From positions 1 to 64,000 of the IMG/VR virus record IMGVR_UViG_3300022927_000015: 64,000 nucleotides of DNA; one strand, 5' to 3'. Shown piece after piece: positions 44,704 through 53,227 of this stretch. The notes beneath the pieces were generated by a model, which ran no database searches, was not told the DNA's origin, and saw only the letters and a list, made by a program, of their open reading frames with translations. Numbering within the stretch: position 1 is the first letter of the stretch; the number at the start of each line of letters is the position of its first letter. A program made the translations under genes and the position numbers. This DNA is from a virus.

Positions 44704-45006
44704 TTAAACAATGATAGCAGGTGGTGATGGTGCTGTTGTGGCACCGGCTTGAGCAGCAGGGCTACCTGCAGTAGCAACGGCTTGTCCTGGTGGTATAGTA
44801 ATTGTTTGAGATCTTATATATGCATCAATAGCAGGTGTAGCTAATTTAGCAAACACAACAGATGAAGAAGTAACTGCTGCTGTTAGGTTAGCCGCGCCTG
44901 AATCCAAACCTAATGGGTTAGCTTTAATAACAGCAATAAAGTCGGTTAATGCTGCTGCATATGCTGCAGTCAATGCGGTTTCTAAAGTTGGGGGTACTAA
45001 TGCCAT
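44704..45006 (-). CDS. Small Ala/Thr-rich protein next to the spike gene, 100 aa
   Basis: The first 70 residues are Ala-rich and probably helical (ALTAAYAAALTDFIAVIKAN), the rest is Pro/Ala-rich (PPGQAVATAGSPAAQAGATT, ending PSPPAIIV). It follows the gp5-like spike gene by 25 bp and has its own promoter motif. No PAAR-type metal-binding residues are seen. It may be a spike-tip or hub accessory, but this is only positional inference. Confidence 0.45.
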   Translation of the reverse strand: MALVPPTLETALTAAYAAALTDFIAVIKANPLGLDSGAANLTAAVTSSSVVFAKLATPAIDAYIRSQTITIPPGQAVATAGSPAAQAGATTAPSPPAIIV

Positions 45007-45024
45007 AATGTATTGTTTATCAGT

Positions 45025-45033
45025 TTATATATT
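45025..45033 (-). promoter_or_regulatory. Late-type promoter motif AATATATAA
   Basis: The minus strand reads CTAATATATAAACTGATAA, 18 bp before the ATG of the 100-aa gene and overlapping the end of the spike gene. Confidence 0.55.
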
Positions 45034-45949
45034 AGTCAGTAGTATTCTTCTTGCTATATGCAGGTTCAGGTGACGGTACCATGGGAGGACTAGTTGGAGC
45101 ACCTAAATTACCAACGTGAGTATGACTATCAACCCAAGCTCTAAAAGTATCACCTTTAATAACAGACTCGGCAGCGGCTTCACCTAACTTGATTCTAGGT
45201 GAATTAACATGTGTTTCACCAGACGCATTAATCTTAGCATCAATACAATTAACAACAGTATTCGTATCTGCATTAATTACAGTATCTGCTCCACTATTAA
45301 TTGTAAATTGAGCTGAATGTGTAAATGTAATATTACCGTCATTAAGCATTACGATAGAGTCACCGTTTGCATTAATAATCTCAACCGAGTTATCGGGTTT
45401 AATGTTAACTGTAGTTGGACCTTCTGTGGTTGTATAATCCATCATCAGTCCCTTTTCCTCAGTAAAGAAAACCTTTATATGTTCACCTTCTCTTTCATTT
45501 GTTACCTCAGGGTTCCCAGATTGTAGGTCAGCAGTTAAACCAAATGCTGTATCATATATTAATACATGGGAGTTAGGATAAGCGGCCTCTATCTCCGCCT
45601 TCGTCTCATCAGAAGGGTATAGGGACTCATGATACACGGGTGAATAGTAATTACCGTTATCAAAAGTTACCCTTAATATGGTGCCGAGTTTAGGTACCGA
45701 AAATGTACCACTTCCTGAATTACTTCCACCTGAAGATGCAACTGATGGCCTAGCCCACGGCAAAGAAGCAGTTGGCATAATGTAAGCGCTCTGTGGATCT
45801 TCTGGGTCTTGGCGTTGATCCATTTTACCGAAGACTCTAATCTTAATCCTCCCTTCAAATAGATCATCGTTAGTATCCTCAACGATACCAACCCAATTGC
45901 TCCCTTTAAGATTATCAGCTTTTAAATCCCTTGTGGTTAATTTACCCAT
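45032..45949 (-). CDS. gp5: Central spike protein, gp5/gpV-like without lysozyme domain, 305 aa
   Basis: An N-terminal OB-like domain (WVGIVEDTNDDLFEGRIKIR, then GTFSVPKLGTILRVTFDNGN) is followed by a repetitive beta-helix (SVEIINANGDSIVMLNDGNI, FTINSGADTVINADTNTVVN, ASGETHVNSPRIKLGEAAAE). The C-terminus contains WVDSHTHVGNLGAPTSPP, typical of gpV/gp5-type spikes. Unlike T4 gp5, there is no lysozyme domain between the OB fold and the helix, so cell-wall digestion must come from elsewhere. It lies 3 bp downstream of a baseplate/tube gene. Confidence 0.8.
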   Translation of the reverse strand: MGKLTTRDLKADNLKGSNWVGIVEDTNDDLFEGRIKIRVFGKMDQRQDPEDPQSAYIMPTASLPWARPSVASSGGSNSGSGTFSVPKLGTILRVTFDNGNYYSPVYHESLYPSDETKAEIEAAYPNSHVLIYDTAFGLTADLQSGNPEVTNEREGEHIKVFFTEEKGLMMDYTTTEGPTTVNIKPDNSVEIINANGDSIVMLNDGNITFTHSAQFTINSGADTVINADTNTVVNCIDAKINASGETHVNSPRIKLGEAAAESVIKGDTFRAWVDSHTHVGNLGAPTSPPMVPSPEPAYSKKNTTD

Positions 45950-45952
45950 ATG

Positions 45953-47323
45953 TTATCCAAATATATTAGTTGAATTGAGCGGTGGTCCAGAAGGCTGTGG
46001 TGAAAATAATGTTGTTGAATTTAATCCTCCTGTAAATGAAGGGGTTTGTCCAGCAAAAATATTATCATCAATACTTTGGTTAATACCTTGCGCAGATTGA
46101 CCAGCAAAAGCTTGTATTGCGGCACCATTCAATGAATTAATTAAACCTTGCGGATTACTAACAGTATTAACTAAATCATTTCTTAGACCAAAGACATTAC
46201 CTAAAGCTAGCCCTTGTGTAAATGAATTAACCGTTCTCTCTGCAAAATTCTTAAATCCTTTAACCGCATTATCCTTAAGGTTTTCAAATTTAGATTCCGC
46301 TAATCCACCTAATGATTGCTTCTCTAATAGTTTATTCTTAGTACTTATTTGACCATCTAAAGTTTTAGGTTGAAGATTTGCAGTATCTTTTAATGCAGAG
46401 TCATAACCAGAGAACTGGGATTCTACTTCAACATTACCATAAGACCATTTCATTGAAGATGTAGCAAAAGCAGCACCTCCTCCACTAACATTAGTAACAT
46501 TTGCAAATACAGTACCGCTTGCAGTGGCATCCCATTTACATTCTGTAAACTTAAATGTTATCATTGATGTATTTTCATTTACAAATTTAGTTAAGTCATT
46601 CTCTGGTGAATTAGGATTACCTGCAGTAGCAGCTTTTCTAACTTTATGAAATTTTCTAATCTCTAATACATCTACATAAACATTAAAATACATTAAGTTT
46701 ATCGGCAATACCGTTCTTCTATATTTAACATCATAACATGCAGCTTTATATAGACTAAAGAGAGCAGACATTTTTAAATCTATAGCCTCAAGTAAACCTA
46801 CAGTAATACCTTCTCCATCGGCAGACCCAACAAAGGGTGTCATTGTAACTGTCTTATTCCACGCTTCAGTAATACCTTCTATTGTTTGGAAGTAATAAGG
46901 TCTCTTCTTTTCAATTTCTCTCATACCTTGAATAAATCCTCTAAGATAGGTTGCTCTAGTAGTTTCACCAACCGTTTCTAAATACCCAACAGCTGATTCG
47001 CCATTAGGAGTATTAATTTGTCCTGCTTCTGGTGCACCACCTGAACCAGCAGTATTAGGTACCGATGGGCTACCTTCTTCAGCACCGTTGAATAATGGGC
47101 TATGTGCATCAAATCTTATATTAAAACCTAAGTATGTTGGATCATCTAAAGTAGTAACACCATTACCTCCACCCTGTGCATTAGTTGCAGGAGTAACAAA
47201 AGTTTTGGCAAAATCATAAGAACTAGGAAATTGGCCAGTAATGTTACCTAACCTATCGGCATTAAGGTAATCCTGCGGTACCCCCTGTGGATTCAATGGG
47301 TTATATAACTCTAATGTAGGCAT
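45953..47323 (-). CDS. Probable baseplate tube-initiator protein (gp48/gp54-like fold), 456 aa
   Basis: The middle part (about 140-330) has tube-like segments: YLRGFIQGMREIEKKRPYYF, FQTIEGITEAWNKTVTM, KYRRTVLPINLMYFNVYVDV and MITFKFTECKWDA. These resemble the strand order of tail-tube-fold proteins. The N- and C-terminal regions are Asn/Gly/Ala-rich and low in recognisable structure. The gene sits between the hub (gp27-like) and spike (gp5-like) genes, where a protein joining tube and baseplate is expected. I did not find a decisive family signature. Confidence 0.45.
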   Translation of the reverse strand: MPTLELYNPLNPQGVPQDYLNADRLGNITGQFPSSYDFAKTFVTPATNAQGGGNGVTTLDDPTYLGFNIRFDAHSPLFNGAEEGSPSVPNTAGSGGAPEAGQINTPNGESAVGYLETVGETTRATYLRGFIQGMREIEKKRPYYFQTIEGITEAWNKTVTMTPFVGSADGEGITVGLLEAIDLKMSALFSLYKAACYDVKYRRTVLPINLMYFNVYVDVLEIRKFHKVRKAATAGNPNSPENDLTKFVNENTSMITFKFTECKWDATASGTVFANVTNVSGGGAAFATSSMKWSYGNVEVESQFSGYDSALKDTANLQPKTLDGQISTKNKLLEKQSLGGLAESKFENLKDNAVKGFKNFAERTVNSFTQGLALGNVFGLRNDLVNTVSNPQGLINSLNGAAIQAFAGQSAQGINQSIDDNIFAGQTPSFTGGLNSTTLFSPQPSGPPLNSTNIFG

Positions 47324-47346
47324 ATAAGATTTATTTTATTTATTCA

Positions 47347-48828
47347 TTAAGTAGATGGAACCACTTCTCTTCTACGTAAATGTAATCTCTGTCTAAGACC
47401 ACCTGGTTTTGTAAGTATATACTCAATCCCTGTTATAACATAAAAGCCTGTAAGATATTCATTAATAATTCCGTTTTGGCTAGTCTTATCACTTGCTACA
47501 TTATCAGGTGATTCCTTTCTTCTTTGTGAATCATTAGGTACATCCTCGTCATTCTCTGGGGCAGTAAGAGTACTTTTAACATTTGAAGCAAACTCTAAGA
47601 TTTGACAATAAATTCTACTATACCTTAACATAGCAGGATTGATTGTATCTAACTCTAAGACCATTCCAAATTTATTCATTTCTGCTAAGTTTTGAAAATT
47701 TAAGATAGATGCATAGTAATAGTTTCCATGAACATTATCACCCTGTGTTCCTAAATACTTAAACTTAACTTGATCATTTCTTGGTCCTTCTACTTCACCA
47801 TTAATAACTCTGCCTTTTGTTGCAGGTATCATACCGGGTGTATCGTTTGTTAGCGGATCAACAAATTCACTAACAAATTCCTTTGCTTCTAAATCCCAAT
47901 ACTGTGTATATCTTTTATAGCCATTATTTTTACTAATCTGACCGCTCTTATTTACCTGCTGATATTTTGAAATGTATCTAGCGGTTCCTTGAAACTGTAT
48001 CATATTACTAAGCATATTAGGAAATTCATAATCGCTTTCAGCTTCATCACCACTTCCCATCGTATCCATTGCATTTTGGCTAAACATTTGACTGGTTTCT
48101 AAATCATCTTCTTGACCAAACAACTTATTAGCATTAACAAAGGTTAAGTAATAGTAAGGATCAATATATGCTGTAAAGAAAGAATCATCATTAAGATATG
48201 AATTAGATGTAATATCTTGTATGAAAGTTTCAGCAGTATCATATGGGTTTGTCCAGGTTTGTTGATCTGCAGTATCTTCTTCATTTGATGCAAAACCTAA
48301 TTGTAATTCTTCTGCTACAGAAAGTAAAGAATTCCAACTAGTGTTATCTTGAAACTGAACCTTCTCTGTAAATAGGTTAGGTACATGCATTCTACCTTCA
48401 ATCATTAATTGTGAAGCTGTATTCGTAGATCCTCCACCACCTAATGGCTTAATATCTTCAACCGTAAAATCAATTCTTATTGGTTTAAATGTGGTTTCAT
48501 TACCCTGTGATCTAATGTATACCTGAATAATATCACCATCCTTTGGATAATACCTTGCAGTAAACATACCGTCCCTATCATAAAAAGAAAATCTACATGT
48601 AGGATAAAAACCAGTACAGCTAAGCTCAAACATTTCCAATCTATCCCCCTGTACATCATAACCATTTACTCTAATGATAGGTATCATTGAAGTAAACTTT
48701 GTAGGTTTTTCTTTCATTGATGTTCCTTGTGAGTTTTCAGTACCACTTTCTACATCAATAACTTCTAATTCATCAAGTTCTATTGTCGGTTCTATGACCG
48801 TTAATATGTTTCTTTCTACCGCTGACAT
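47347..48828 (-). CDS. Baseplate hub protein, gp27-like, 493 aa
   Basis: Hub proteins (gp27 / gpD family) form the trimeric torus that holds the spike. Here IPIIRVNGYDVQGDRLEMFE and PTCRFSFYDRDGMFTARYYP, followed by DGDIIQVYIRSQGNE, resemble the first tube-like domain of gp27/gpD. DNTSWNSLLSVAEELQLGFA matches the helix that follows the first domain in such proteins. The end (YLTGFYVITGIEYILTKPGG then RQRLHLRRREV) returns to a beta strand layout. It is placed between the LysM/gp53-like gene and the tube-initiator and spike genes. Confidence 0.65.
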   Translation of the reverse strand: MSAVERNILTVIEPTIELDELEVIDVESGTENSQGTSMKEKPTKFTSMIPIIRVNGYDVQGDRLEMFELSCTGFYPTCRFSFYDRDGMFTARYYPKDGDIIQVYIRSQGNETTFKPIRIDFTVEDIKPLGGGGSTNTASQLMIEGRMHVPNLFTEKVQFQDNTSWNSLLSVAEELQLGFASNEEDTADQQTWTNPYDTAETFIQDITSNSYLNDDSFFTAYIDPYYYLTFVNANKLFGQEDDLETSQMFSQNAMDTMGSGDEAESDYEFPNMLSNMIQFQGTARYISKYQQVNKSGQISKNNGYKRYTQYWDLEAKEFVSEFVDPLTNDTPGMIPATKGRVINGEVEGPRNDQVKFKYLGTQGDNVHGNYYYASILNFQNLAEMNKFGMVLELDTINPAMLRYSRIYCQILEFASNVKSTLTAPENDEDVPNDSQRRKESPDNVASDKTSQNGIINEYLTGFYVITGIEYILTKPGGLRQRLHLRRREVVPST

Positions 48829-48829
48829 A

Positions 48830-49369
48830 TTAGTTTGCTTTAGTGTTTCTACTGTTTAGGTTAGTTCCTAACTTAATCTTACCGCCTTCATACTGTTTGG
48901 TTTCTTGACCAGGCTGTAACATATTAGGAGGCATAGGTTGTTTAACACCAGCTTTACTAGTCTTTGCTTTTTCAATAAGTCTCTGCATTCTTCCTTGATC
49001 CTTTTCGCTCTGTCTACCTGTATCAATATAAGCTTCTTGTGTTGAATTAGGTCTGGATGCAGGATTAGGTCTAGAGTAAACAAGATCTTGTCTAGATAAA
49101 TTAGGTATGACAAGAATATCACCTTCGGCAATAGTAAAAGGGTTAAAGATATTGTTAACTACACAAATAGCATCTATGAATTCACCGCTACCAAAATAGA
49201 GTTCCGATATCTTATCAATTCTACCTACTTGGTCAATCTGTACATAATGCAATGCCTTAACACCTAAGTCTGCGTTATATGTAAATGACGGTGCAGTTAG
49301 GTCATAATAAAACTCACCAGTTCTTTCCTCTGTCAATTTATTCTTTAATGCTAACGATTTAATATTCAT
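48830..49369 (-). CDS. gp53: Baseplate wedge protein with LysM domain, gp53-like, 179 aa
   Basis: Residues about 42-90 form a LysM-type domain (ALHYVQIDQVGRIDKISELY, then FGSGEFIDAICVVNN and FTIAEGDILVIPN). In T4 gp53 a LysM-like fold locks adjacent wedges together; equivalent small LysM proteins are found in all contractile tails. The C-terminal half is polar and probably flexible. It lies 1 bp from both the hub gene and the upstream tail gene. Confidence 0.75.
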   Translation of the reverse strand: MNIKSLALKNKLTEERTGEFYYDLTAPSFTYNADLGVKALHYVQIDQVGRIDKISELYFGSGEFIDAICVVNNIFNPFTIAEGDILVIPNLSRQDLVYSRPNPASRPNSTQEAYIDTGRQSEKDQGRMQRLIEKAKTSKAGVKQPMPPNMLQPGQETKQYEGGKIKLGTNLNSRNTKAN

Positions 49370-49370
49370 A

Positions 49371-51167
49371 TTACGAGTCTATCATCATACTAACCAGATT
49401 AGAAGTATATGCAGCATCATCATCGGTGAAAATGTTTGCATTTGATTGCTTCTTAATGTTAGATATTTTATCATTTTTTATATCAGCAGCTTGATTCCCT
49501 TGTGTAGGGGATAAGCTAACGTTACCAGCCTTAACCGATCCGTATGTTGCTACATCTTGTCCTGCTAGGTTAAGAATATCTTCTTCGCCTGCAGCAGATG
49601 CATATATTCTACCACGCCCAGCATTAAACATATTTTCTATATCACCTTTATCTCTAGGCTTACCGTGTTTAAGGGTTACTTCAAATTTAACCTCCATCGG
49701 AAAATCATCATATCCTAAACCATGTCCTAGAGTCATAGTAGCATTATCACAGAACATATTACCCATCATAACAATTGGATTAAGAGGATTTCCCACAGTT
49801 ACATGCCAATCGCCAGTAGGCTCTCCGCTTACAAAGGTTTTAGTAGCTTGTGTACCTGAAACAGCTCCTACATTTTCACTTAAGAATCCACCTAACATGT
49901 TACCTAATAATGTTTTACCAACTTTAAGTAAACCATCTAATCCATTTTCTAAATTAAATTCACCGGTACCTCCACCGAATACATTTTTAAAACCAGTCTC
50001 CACATCAGTAACAACACTTCCAATATAACCGCTAAAGTCACCTTGCTTAAGTTTATTAATATCACCAAACTGACTGGCAACGGCACCTGCACTACCATAG
50101 TACCTTTGGCCACCACCAAAGAATTGACCGTTATTATAAGTCATGGTTAACATATTACTTATAATATCAATCATTGCAATTTTAGGATTAACATAGTTAA
50201 GAGATTTGAGCTCATATTCAAAATTAAGCTTCATATCTTGACTAAAGTTTAAACCTCTATCCCTAATATTAGTTTTATTAACAACATTAACAGGACCTAT
50301 TACAAAGTTAGCATAAGTAGTTCCTAGCTGATCACCGGTACTATTTAACTGACTTGCAAATTTTTGTCTTGAACTAATTCCTTTGAACGCATCAGCGGTT
50401 GCTCTACCAATACCTCCCATCTTACTATAAAAAGGCTGCTGTGTATATCCACCATCACCACTGTCTACGGATTCCATCTCATTGGTGATTTCTTTATAGG
50501 TTAAACCATAAGACATGGTTAAGAGGTCTTCTAATTTATTACCAGCCTTTTCTCCCATATAAGTAACTGCAGTTACACCTGCTGTTTGCGTTGCATCAAC
50601 TGCCTCAGAGGTAGTAGCGGTATTGCCATCTTTTGAACCTGGTGTTTTACTTAGGTCAAAAATATTGTCTTCTACAGGAACTGGGAATCTTCTTAGCGTA
50701 ACTAAATGATTTACAGGAATCTGCTTATAGTATTTATTGTATAAAAAGTCCTGTGGCTTATATGATATTCTTGGATAGTTTTCATTATAGAATTCCATCA
50801 TCTTTGCAATGGATATATTCTTTGCATCAGTTCCACCCATTAATGAATTATTGGGGCTATCAAAAAAGTCTTTACTAACATCACCGGTTAAACCACCATA
50901 CATACCTCTGAAATTAAATAGAGCAAACCTATTAAATATAGATCTAGGTATTTCAATGTTTTGCATACCCTCAGAAACACCAAACTGGTCAGGGAGTGCC
51001 CTACCTGAAAAAAACGTCTTAGCAGTTTCTAGCTCTATTTCATGAGCCATGCCAACAGACTCCCCACCATAAACTCCTAATCTAACCGCACTGGGCGAAT
51101 TAGGGTTAGGTGGAGTATTTGCATTTACACTACTATTACTTAAAGTTTCGGTCTTGTATGATGACAT
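49371..51167 (-). CDS. Tail/baseplate tube-associated structural protein, 598 aa
   Basis: Two stretches look like tail-tube-fold elements: MKLNFEYELKSLNYVNPKIA (about 325) and, near residue 465-510, WHVTVGNPLNPIVMMGNMFC followed by DDFPMEVKFEVTLKHGKPRD. A hydrophobic Gly-rich section (LLKVGKTLLGNMLGGFLSEN) lies between them. This could be a gp48-like protein at the tube-baseplate junction. A promoter motif lies 18 bp upstream, making it the first gene of the hub transcript (this gene, gp53-like, hub, initiator, spike). Confidence 0.5.
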   Translation of the reverse strand: MSSYKTETLSNSSVNANTPPNPNSPSAVRLGVYGGESVGMAHEIELETAKTFFSGRALPDQFGVSEGMQNIEIPRSIFNRFALFNFRGMYGGLTGDVSKDFFDSPNNSLMGGTDAKNISIAKMMEFYNENYPRISYKPQDFLYNKYYKQIPVNHLVTLRRFPVPVEDNIFDLSKTPGSKDGNTATTSEAVDATQTAGVTAVTYMGEKAGNKLEDLLTMSYGLTYKEITNEMESVDSGDGGYTQQPFYSKMGGIGRATADAFKGISSRQKFASQLNSTGDQLGTTYANFVIGPVNVVNKTNIRDRGLNFSQDMKLNFEYELKSLNYVNPKIAMIDIISNMLTMTYNNGQFFGGGQRYYGSAGAVASQFGDINKLKQGDFSGYIGSVVTDVETGFKNVFGGGTGEFNLENGLDGLLKVGKTLLGNMLGGFLSENVGAVSGTQATKTFVSGEPTGDWHVTVGNPLNPIVMMGNMFCDNATMTLGHGLGYDDFPMEVKFEVTLKHGKPRDKGDIENMFNAGRGRIYASAAGEEDILNLAGQDVATYGSVKAGNVSLSPTQGNQAADIKNDKISNIKKQSNANIFTDDDAAYTSNLVSMMIDS

Positions 51168-51185
51168 ATAGGGAGACTATTTTTT

Positions 51186-51194
51186 GTATATATT
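51186..51194 (-). promoter_or_regulatory. Late-type promoter motif (AATATATAC), in a 24-bp repeated block
   Basis: The minus strand reads GCTGAATATATACAAAAAA, 18 bp before the ATG of the 598-aa tail gene. The block 51176-51199 is identical to 57708-57731. Confidence 0.55.
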
Positions 51195-51757
51195 CAGCCT
51201 AAGCTGTTTAGATACTTATCAATGTCAATATCTCCTTTTTGGAATTTATCAGTCCATCCTTTTTTAAACCGTACATCAAATTCTTGTGTACTATCAGTTG
51301 ATAAAGAACCCTTAAAAAATGGCCTAGCTGAAGTCTCTCTAATTTCTTTAAGATTTTTTGATATGATATAAAACTGAACCTTTTCAAACAGATCCTTTAA
51401 ATCATTCTTAGTCTTTTTACACATCACAGATTCTACAATTACATAAAATCTTTCACGGTCTTTTTCGTCAAACCGCTCCTCTAAAGATCGTGTATTTGTA
51501 AAGTCTTCTTTTTTAAGTGGCATCTTTCTAGCACGGTTATCAAACTCATATTTAAAATTCATATCAAAGAAATACCTTTTTAGATATTTCATGTTATCAT
51601 ACATTTTAATAATGCGAATCTTATAGAGTGGATTAACTGGATCCCATGATGTATCTACAATAAGACCTTTTATTGGCAATAAAATATTAGGCCTACTATG
51701 AGATGATAGTAGGCAGTATACAGTTTGACCCTTTGTAAATATGCGGTGTGCTTTCAT
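51194..51757 (-). CDS. Unknown protein, 187 aa
   Basis: The N-terminal half begins MKAHRIFTKGQTVYCLLSSH and looks like a small beta barrel (LPIKGLIVDTSWDPVNPLYK, IRIIKMYDNMKY). The second half is charged and helical (TRSLEERFDEKDRERFYVIV, LKDLFEKVQFYIISKNL). No family is recognised. It overlaps the upstream gene by 4 bp (ATGA), as the third of a run of small coupled genes between fibre and tail genes. Confidence 0.5.
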   Translation of the reverse strand: MKAHRIFTKGQTVYCLLSSHSRPNILLPIKGLIVDTSWDPVNPLYKIRIIKMYDNMKYLKRYFFDMNFKYEFDNRARKMPLKKEDFTNTRSLEERFDEKDRERFYVIVESVMCKKTKNDLKDLFEKVQFYIISKNLKEIRETSARPFFKGSLSTDSTQEFDVRFKKGWTDKFQKGDIDIDKYLNSLG

Positions 51758-52143
51758 TCAAATTCTACCACGTTCTCAAATAACTTTGCTGCCCCGTTTA
51801 CATTGATATCAGGTGAATGATAAATGTTATATTCTATATCTCTATCTGTTAAGGTTTCAACATAATTTTTTACACCTACTACAGTTCTTTCATTAAGATT
51901 ACCTAATACATAAAACACTGATGTAGTTGTAGTCCTTTCTAAAATAGTCTGTAACTGTTTCATAAGATAGGAAGATACTACTGCATCAGATGGTTCAAAT
52001 TGGTAAAAGTCGTTTTTAGTTAGCTTATTAAAAATATCCATGTAATTAATACATTCAATATTTCTAGGCACCTTTCCTAAAAAACTTTTAATCCTAACGG
52101 CATCTTTAGAATATATGAAATTAAATTCTATCCTTGTTTCCAT
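51754..52143 (-). CDS. Unknown protein, 129 aa
   Basis: The protein begins METRIEFNFIYSKDAVRIKS and includes a helical middle (AVVSSYLMKQLQTILERTTT) and a strand-like TSVFYVLGNLNERTVVGVKN. It might be a small alpha/beta domain. It overlaps the preceding gene by 16 bp and the following gene by 4 bp. No function can be assigned. Confidence 0.45.
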   Translation of the reverse strand: METRIEFNFIYSKDAVRIKSFLGKVPRNIECINYMDIFNKLTKNDFYQFEPSDAVVSSYLMKQLQTILERTTTTSVFYVLGNLNERTVVGVKNYVETLTDRDIEYNIYHSPDINVNGAAKLFENVVEFE

Positions 52144-52457
52144 TCCTTTAGCAAATCAATCTCAGCCTGGAGCTCTCTTATTTTACTCTCTACTTCCTTT
52201 TTGTTAGGCTCATAGTGAGTTCCCCAAACCGTATCAAACTGCAGGACATTCTTGTCAAATTTATTACCACACTCTAAACCTAAGTCTTCACAAAGTTCAA
52301 AGAAGAATTTCATGATGTACTCATATCTATTTGAGTCTGAATCTGATTCTTCATAAACATCGGTTGAAGTCCACTGTTCTTTACCTCCACCATGATTATC
52401 ATCAATGACTCTCTTTATGACACCATTTCTAGCTGGTTCTAGAACTATCTTAACCAT
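52128..52457 (-). CDS. Unknown protein, 109 aa
   Basis: I chose the ATG at 52455-52457 (MVKIVLEPARNGVIKRVIDD), which overlaps the upstream stop by 8 bp; a longer frame to 52484 would overlap by 35 bp. The protein has a His/Gly-rich loop (DDNHGGGKEQW), a helical segment (YEYIMKFFFELCEDLGLEC) and a C-terminal coiled coil (KKEVESKIRELQAEIDLLKE). No family is recognised. Confidence 0.5.
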   Translation of the reverse strand: MVKIVLEPARNGVIKRVIDDNHGGGKEQWTSTDVYEESDSDSNRYEYIMKFFFELCEDLGLECGNKFDKNVLQFDTVWGTHYEPNKKEVESKIRELQAEIDLLKEWKQG

Positions 52458-52656
52458 TGGCCTCCTTTTGGTCTTGTTCTTCACCTTGTGCGGATATAGC
52501 GCGATCTACATTAGCTGCATGGATTTCTTTTCCTGCTTTAATGTTTTCACGAACATATTCTGCCCATTCTTTGAGTGATGCTTTTGACTTGGCTTTAAGT
52601 ATACCTTGATACTTTAACATTTGTCTGCGCTGTCTACGATTTGGAATCTGTGTCAT
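52450..52656 (-). CDS. Small basic protein, 68 aa
   Basis: The first 30 residues are strongly basic (NRRQRRQMLKYQGILKAKSK), then a helical segment (KEWAEYVRENIKAGKEIHAA) and an acidic tail (GEEQDQKEANG). This could bind nucleic acid or act as a small assembly factor, but there is no family match. A promoter motif is 13 bp upstream, so it leads the four-gene run down to 51194. Confidence 0.5.
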   Translation of the reverse strand: MTQIPNRRQRRQMLKYQGILKAKSKASLKEWAEYVRENIKAGKEIHAANVDRAISAQGEEQDQKEANG

Positions 52657-52669
52657 ATGATTAATTTTA

Positions 52670-52678
52670 TTATATATT
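52670..52678 (-). promoter_or_regulatory. Late-type promoter motif AATATATAA
   Basis: The minus strand reads GTAATATATAATAAAATTAA, 13 bp before the ATG of the 68-aa gene. Confidence 0.5.
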
Positions 52679-52684
52679 ACTATG

Positions 52685-53176
52685 CTAGTCGGCCTGGTAT
52701 CTGGACTTAATCAGTTGCTTAATACTTTCAAATAAGCTATCCTTTACTAGATCTTCTGATATTTGATCTTTAATATAAGATTCTAATTCTTCATTAACTT
52801 CATCCAAGTCAAATGATGTGCTAATAATTTCATATATAGCTTTTTTAGGTACATCTATTGGAAACGTAAGATTAAGCTTTACACCATCATTCTTTTTCTG
52901 TTTATCAAAAAGAGTTCTAATAGGTGATGTTACTTTAGGTTGTGTAGTTACCTTTTCTTTATAAGTCTCGGCAGCTTTAGTTAATGCCGGGTTTGGTGGA
53001 TTAAAGTCAAGAGGTTCACCATCAATTGGCATTAAGAATTCACTAATAAGAGATGTTGCAATCCTAGAGCCACTTTCAAAAGTAGTCCATTCACCATCAT
53101 TTCCACTAATGACTTCAACAGTACCTATCTTATCACCCTTTATCCACTGAAGCTGTTCCTTTTCCAAATTATCCAT
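52685..53176 (-). CDS. Unknown protein, 163 aa
   Basis: The N-terminus MDNLEKEQLQWIKGDKIGTV leads into a small domain with GEWTTFESGSRIATSLISEF, a Pro-rich linker near residue 55-85 and a C-terminal helical region (VNEELESYIKDQISEDLVKD, SLFESIKQLIKSRYQ). The Shine-Dalgarno AAAGGAT is present before the ATG. It lies between the collagen-like fibre and the small-gene run. No family is recognised; a role in tail or head assembly is possible by position. Confidence 0.45.
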   Translation of the reverse strand: MDNLEKEQLQWIKGDKIGTVEVISGNDGEWTTFESGSRIATSLISEFLMPIDGEPLDFNPPNPALTKAAETYKEKVTTQPKVTSPIRTLFDKQKKNDGVKLNLTFPIDVPKKAIYEIISTSFDLDEVNEELESYIKDQISEDLVKDSLFESIKQLIKSRYQAD

Positions 53177-53227
53177 ACTATTATCCTTTAGTAATTATTA
53201 TACTAGGAAAAAGAAAATTGTTTACGA

